DNA from: Toxonevra muliebris
Lineage: Eukaryota > Arthropoda > Insecta > Diptera > Pallopteridae
Length of the DNA stretch: 64,000 nt
NCBI GenBank assembly: GCA_963691655.1
Contig: CAVNUY010000046.1
Coordinates: forward strand, 558,001 to 622,000
Direction of reading: 5' to 3'
The position numbers were made by a program, and so were the translations under genes. Below, one piece after another: positions 63,301 to 64,000 of this stretch. A model generated the notes under the pieces. The model ran no database searches and was not told the origin of the DNA. It saw only the letters and a list, made by a program, of their open reading frames with translations. Within the stretch, counting starts at the first letter, position 1, and every line of letters begins with the position of its first letter.

Positions 63301-64000
63301 TTAATTTCGAATTTTAATTTCGAATTTCAATTTCGAATTTTAATTCCGAATTTTAATTCCGAATTTTAATTCCGAATTTTAATTCCGAATTTTAATTCCG
63401 AATTTTAATTTCGAATTTTAATTTCGAATTTCAATTTCCAATTTTAATTTCGAATTTTAATTCCGAAATTAAAATTCGAATTTTAATTCCGAATTTTAAT
63501 TTCGAATTTCAATTTCGAATTTTAATTTCGAATTTTAATTCCGAATTTTAATTTCGAATTTTAATTCCGAATTTTAATTTCGAATTTTAATTCCGAATTT
63601 TAATTTCGAATTTTAATTTCGAATTTTAATTCCGAATTTTAATTTCGAATTTCAATTTCGAATTTTAATTTCGAATTTTAATTCCGAATTTTAATTTCGA
63701 TTTTTAATTTCGAATTTTAATTCCGAATTTTAATTTCGAATTTTAATTCCGAATTTTAATTCCGAATTTTAATTTCGAATTTTAATTCCGAATTTTAATT
63801 CCGAATTTTAATTCCGAATTTTAATTTCGAATTTTAATTTCGAATTTTAATTTCGAATTTTAATTTCGAATTTTAATTCCGAATTTTAATTCCAAATTTT
63901 AATTCCGAATTTTAATTCCGAATTTTAATTTCGAATTTTAATTTCGAATTTCAATTTCGAATTTTAATTTCGAATTTTAATTCCGAATTTTAATTCCGAA
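60385..64000. repeat. ~3.6 kb segment, right copy, running off the window
   Basis: Counterpart of 53.9-57.7 kb. Near 63,030 it lacks 312 bp (24 units) present in the left copy around 56,520-56,870: the offset changes from 6,513 to 6,201 across this point. Small one- to six-unit differences occur elsewhere. The TTCCAAATT marker at 63,891 corresponds to 57,638. The copy is still matching when the window ends. Confidence 0.88.

Larger units (their letters stand above)
14544..63476 (-). repeat. Family of reverse-complemented 13-bp units (about 50 copies)
   Basis: Units reading CGAAATTAAAATT are the exact reverse complement of AATTTTAATTTCG set within the forward array. By eye they start at 14544, 17218, 17816, 21027, 25707, 29204, 29516, 30140, 30452, 33299, 36692, 37316, 37628, 38616, 41190, 41704, 41886, 42133, 42562, 42809, 43186, 43368, 43524, 43706, 43849, 44031, 44174, 44408, 44499, 44694, 44798, 44954, 45240, 45383, 45656, 45799, 46085, 46228, 46553, 48048, 48229, 48775, 49256, 55287, 56262, 56808, 57289, 61787, 62775 and 63464. 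The 13-bp CG phase is kept across them. More than half have TTTCCAATTTT two units upstream. Each creates an imperfect palindrome of about 26 bp centred on the following TTCGAA. Confidence 0.92.
1..64000. repeat. 13-bp satellite DNA array, entire window
   Basis: The window is a continuous head-to-tail tandem array of a 13-bp unit, consensus AATTYCGAATTTY; successive CG dinucleotides are 13 bp apart from the first (position 5) to the last. The main forms are AATTTCGAATTTT (T-type), AATTCCGAATTTT (C-type) and AATTTCGAATTTC. Less common forms end in TTTA or have GAAATTT or GAAGTTT after the CG. T-type units carry the palindrome TTCGAA, and most units contain TTAA and AATT. There are no genes: the consensus lacks ATG on both strands, TAA occurs in nearly every unit on both strands, and the 13-bp period rotates the frame so that all frames close within about 39 bp. 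I see no tRNA, rRNA, transposon, telomere repeat or unique sequence. Such arrays are typical of eukaryotic heterochromatin; a centromeric role is possible but unproven. Both ends run off the window. Confidence 0.99.

Noticed and set aside
1..64000. CRISPR array
   Set aside because: The repeats are directly adjacent 13-mers with no spacers.
1..64000. Telomeric repeat
   Set aside because: The unit has no G-run and resembles neither TTAGGG, TTAGG, TTTAGGG nor other known telomere units; both strands are AT-rich without the usual G-rich strand.
1..64000. CENP-B box
   Set aside because: TTCG is present, but the required downstream A spacing and CGGG are not; no unit matches the CENP-B core.
1..64000. 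Heat-shock elements, because GAA and TTC triplets alternate
   Set aside because: In the units GAA and TTC abut (TTCGAA) or are 7 bp apart, not separated by 2 bp as in the nGAAnnTTCn array that HSF binds.
1..64000. Open reading frames, including the plus strand through runs of GAATTTCAATTTC units, which lack TAA
   Set aside because: Such runs are only a few units long, have no ATG, and would give only a low-complexity peptide; on the minus strand the same units carry TGA.
1..64000. Bacterial or plasmid iteron-type origin
   Set aside because: Iteron clusters have a handful of 17-22 bp repeats next to a rep gene; here there are thousands of 13-mers and no gene.
1..64000. Human satellite II/III (GGAAT) family
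   Set aside because: The unit has no GGAAT periodicity, the wrong length (13 rather than 5 bp) and a CG core absent from that family's consensus.
1..64000. Sequencing artefact of a repeated short word
   Set aside because: Ordered, shared rare variants and whole-unit offsets over kilobases are hard to explain as random read error. Local assembly duplication remains possible for the identical blocks and is noted there.

Overview
The whole 64 kb window is one uninterrupted satellite DNA array. I see no gene, RNA gene, transposon or unique sequence. The basic unit is 13 bp, consensus AATTYCGAATTTY, most often AATTTCGAATTTT or AATTCCGAATTTT, all head to tail with about 4,920 copies. Both window edges lie inside the array, so its true length is unknown. 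The consensus has no ATG on either strand. TAA recurs in nearly every unit on both strands, and because 13 is not a multiple of 3, any three neighbouring units block all frames. Coding is therefore excluded. An array this long, AT-rich (about 15-23% GC) and homogenised points to eukaryotic constitutive heterochromatin (centromere, pericentromere or a satellite-rich chromosome arm). Nothing in it identifies the species. The near-universal CpG in every unit suggests a genome with little CpG methylation, which is inference.

Layout. 1-14.4 kb: mostly T-type units (TTTCG). It contains a local 257-bp higher-order repeat (1.3-2.3 kb), a copy of it 998 bp further on, a ~635-687 bp higher-order repeat (8.2-10.1 kb), and a ~0.5-0.6 kb block present three times (6.9, 10.1 and 12.1 kb). 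14.4-41 kb: C-type units (TTCCG) become common, often in long runs, and reverse-complemented units (CGAAATTAAAATT) appear for the first time. 41.2-46.6 kb: inverted units are densest (25 copies in 5.4 kb), arranged in higher-order repeats of about 25-35 monomers. 46.6-64 kb: large, nearly identical duplications, including copies of 1,211 bp and 1,290 bp in which I found no difference.

Higher-order structure. Rare marker variants show that long colinear segments recur at offsets of about 7.5-8.0 kb from 25.7 kb to the right end, with secondary offsets of 4.64-4.68, 6.2-6.5, 1.69 and 0.91 kb. Nearly all offsets are exact multiples of 13, as unequal exchange or replication-based amplification in register would give. 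I find no sign of a previously undescribed functional system. The unusual features are the inverted units, CpG retention, the left/right composition boundary and the nested long-range order. All alignments were made by eye from marker variants and line-by-line comparison, so block edges are approximate unless an identical stretch is stated.
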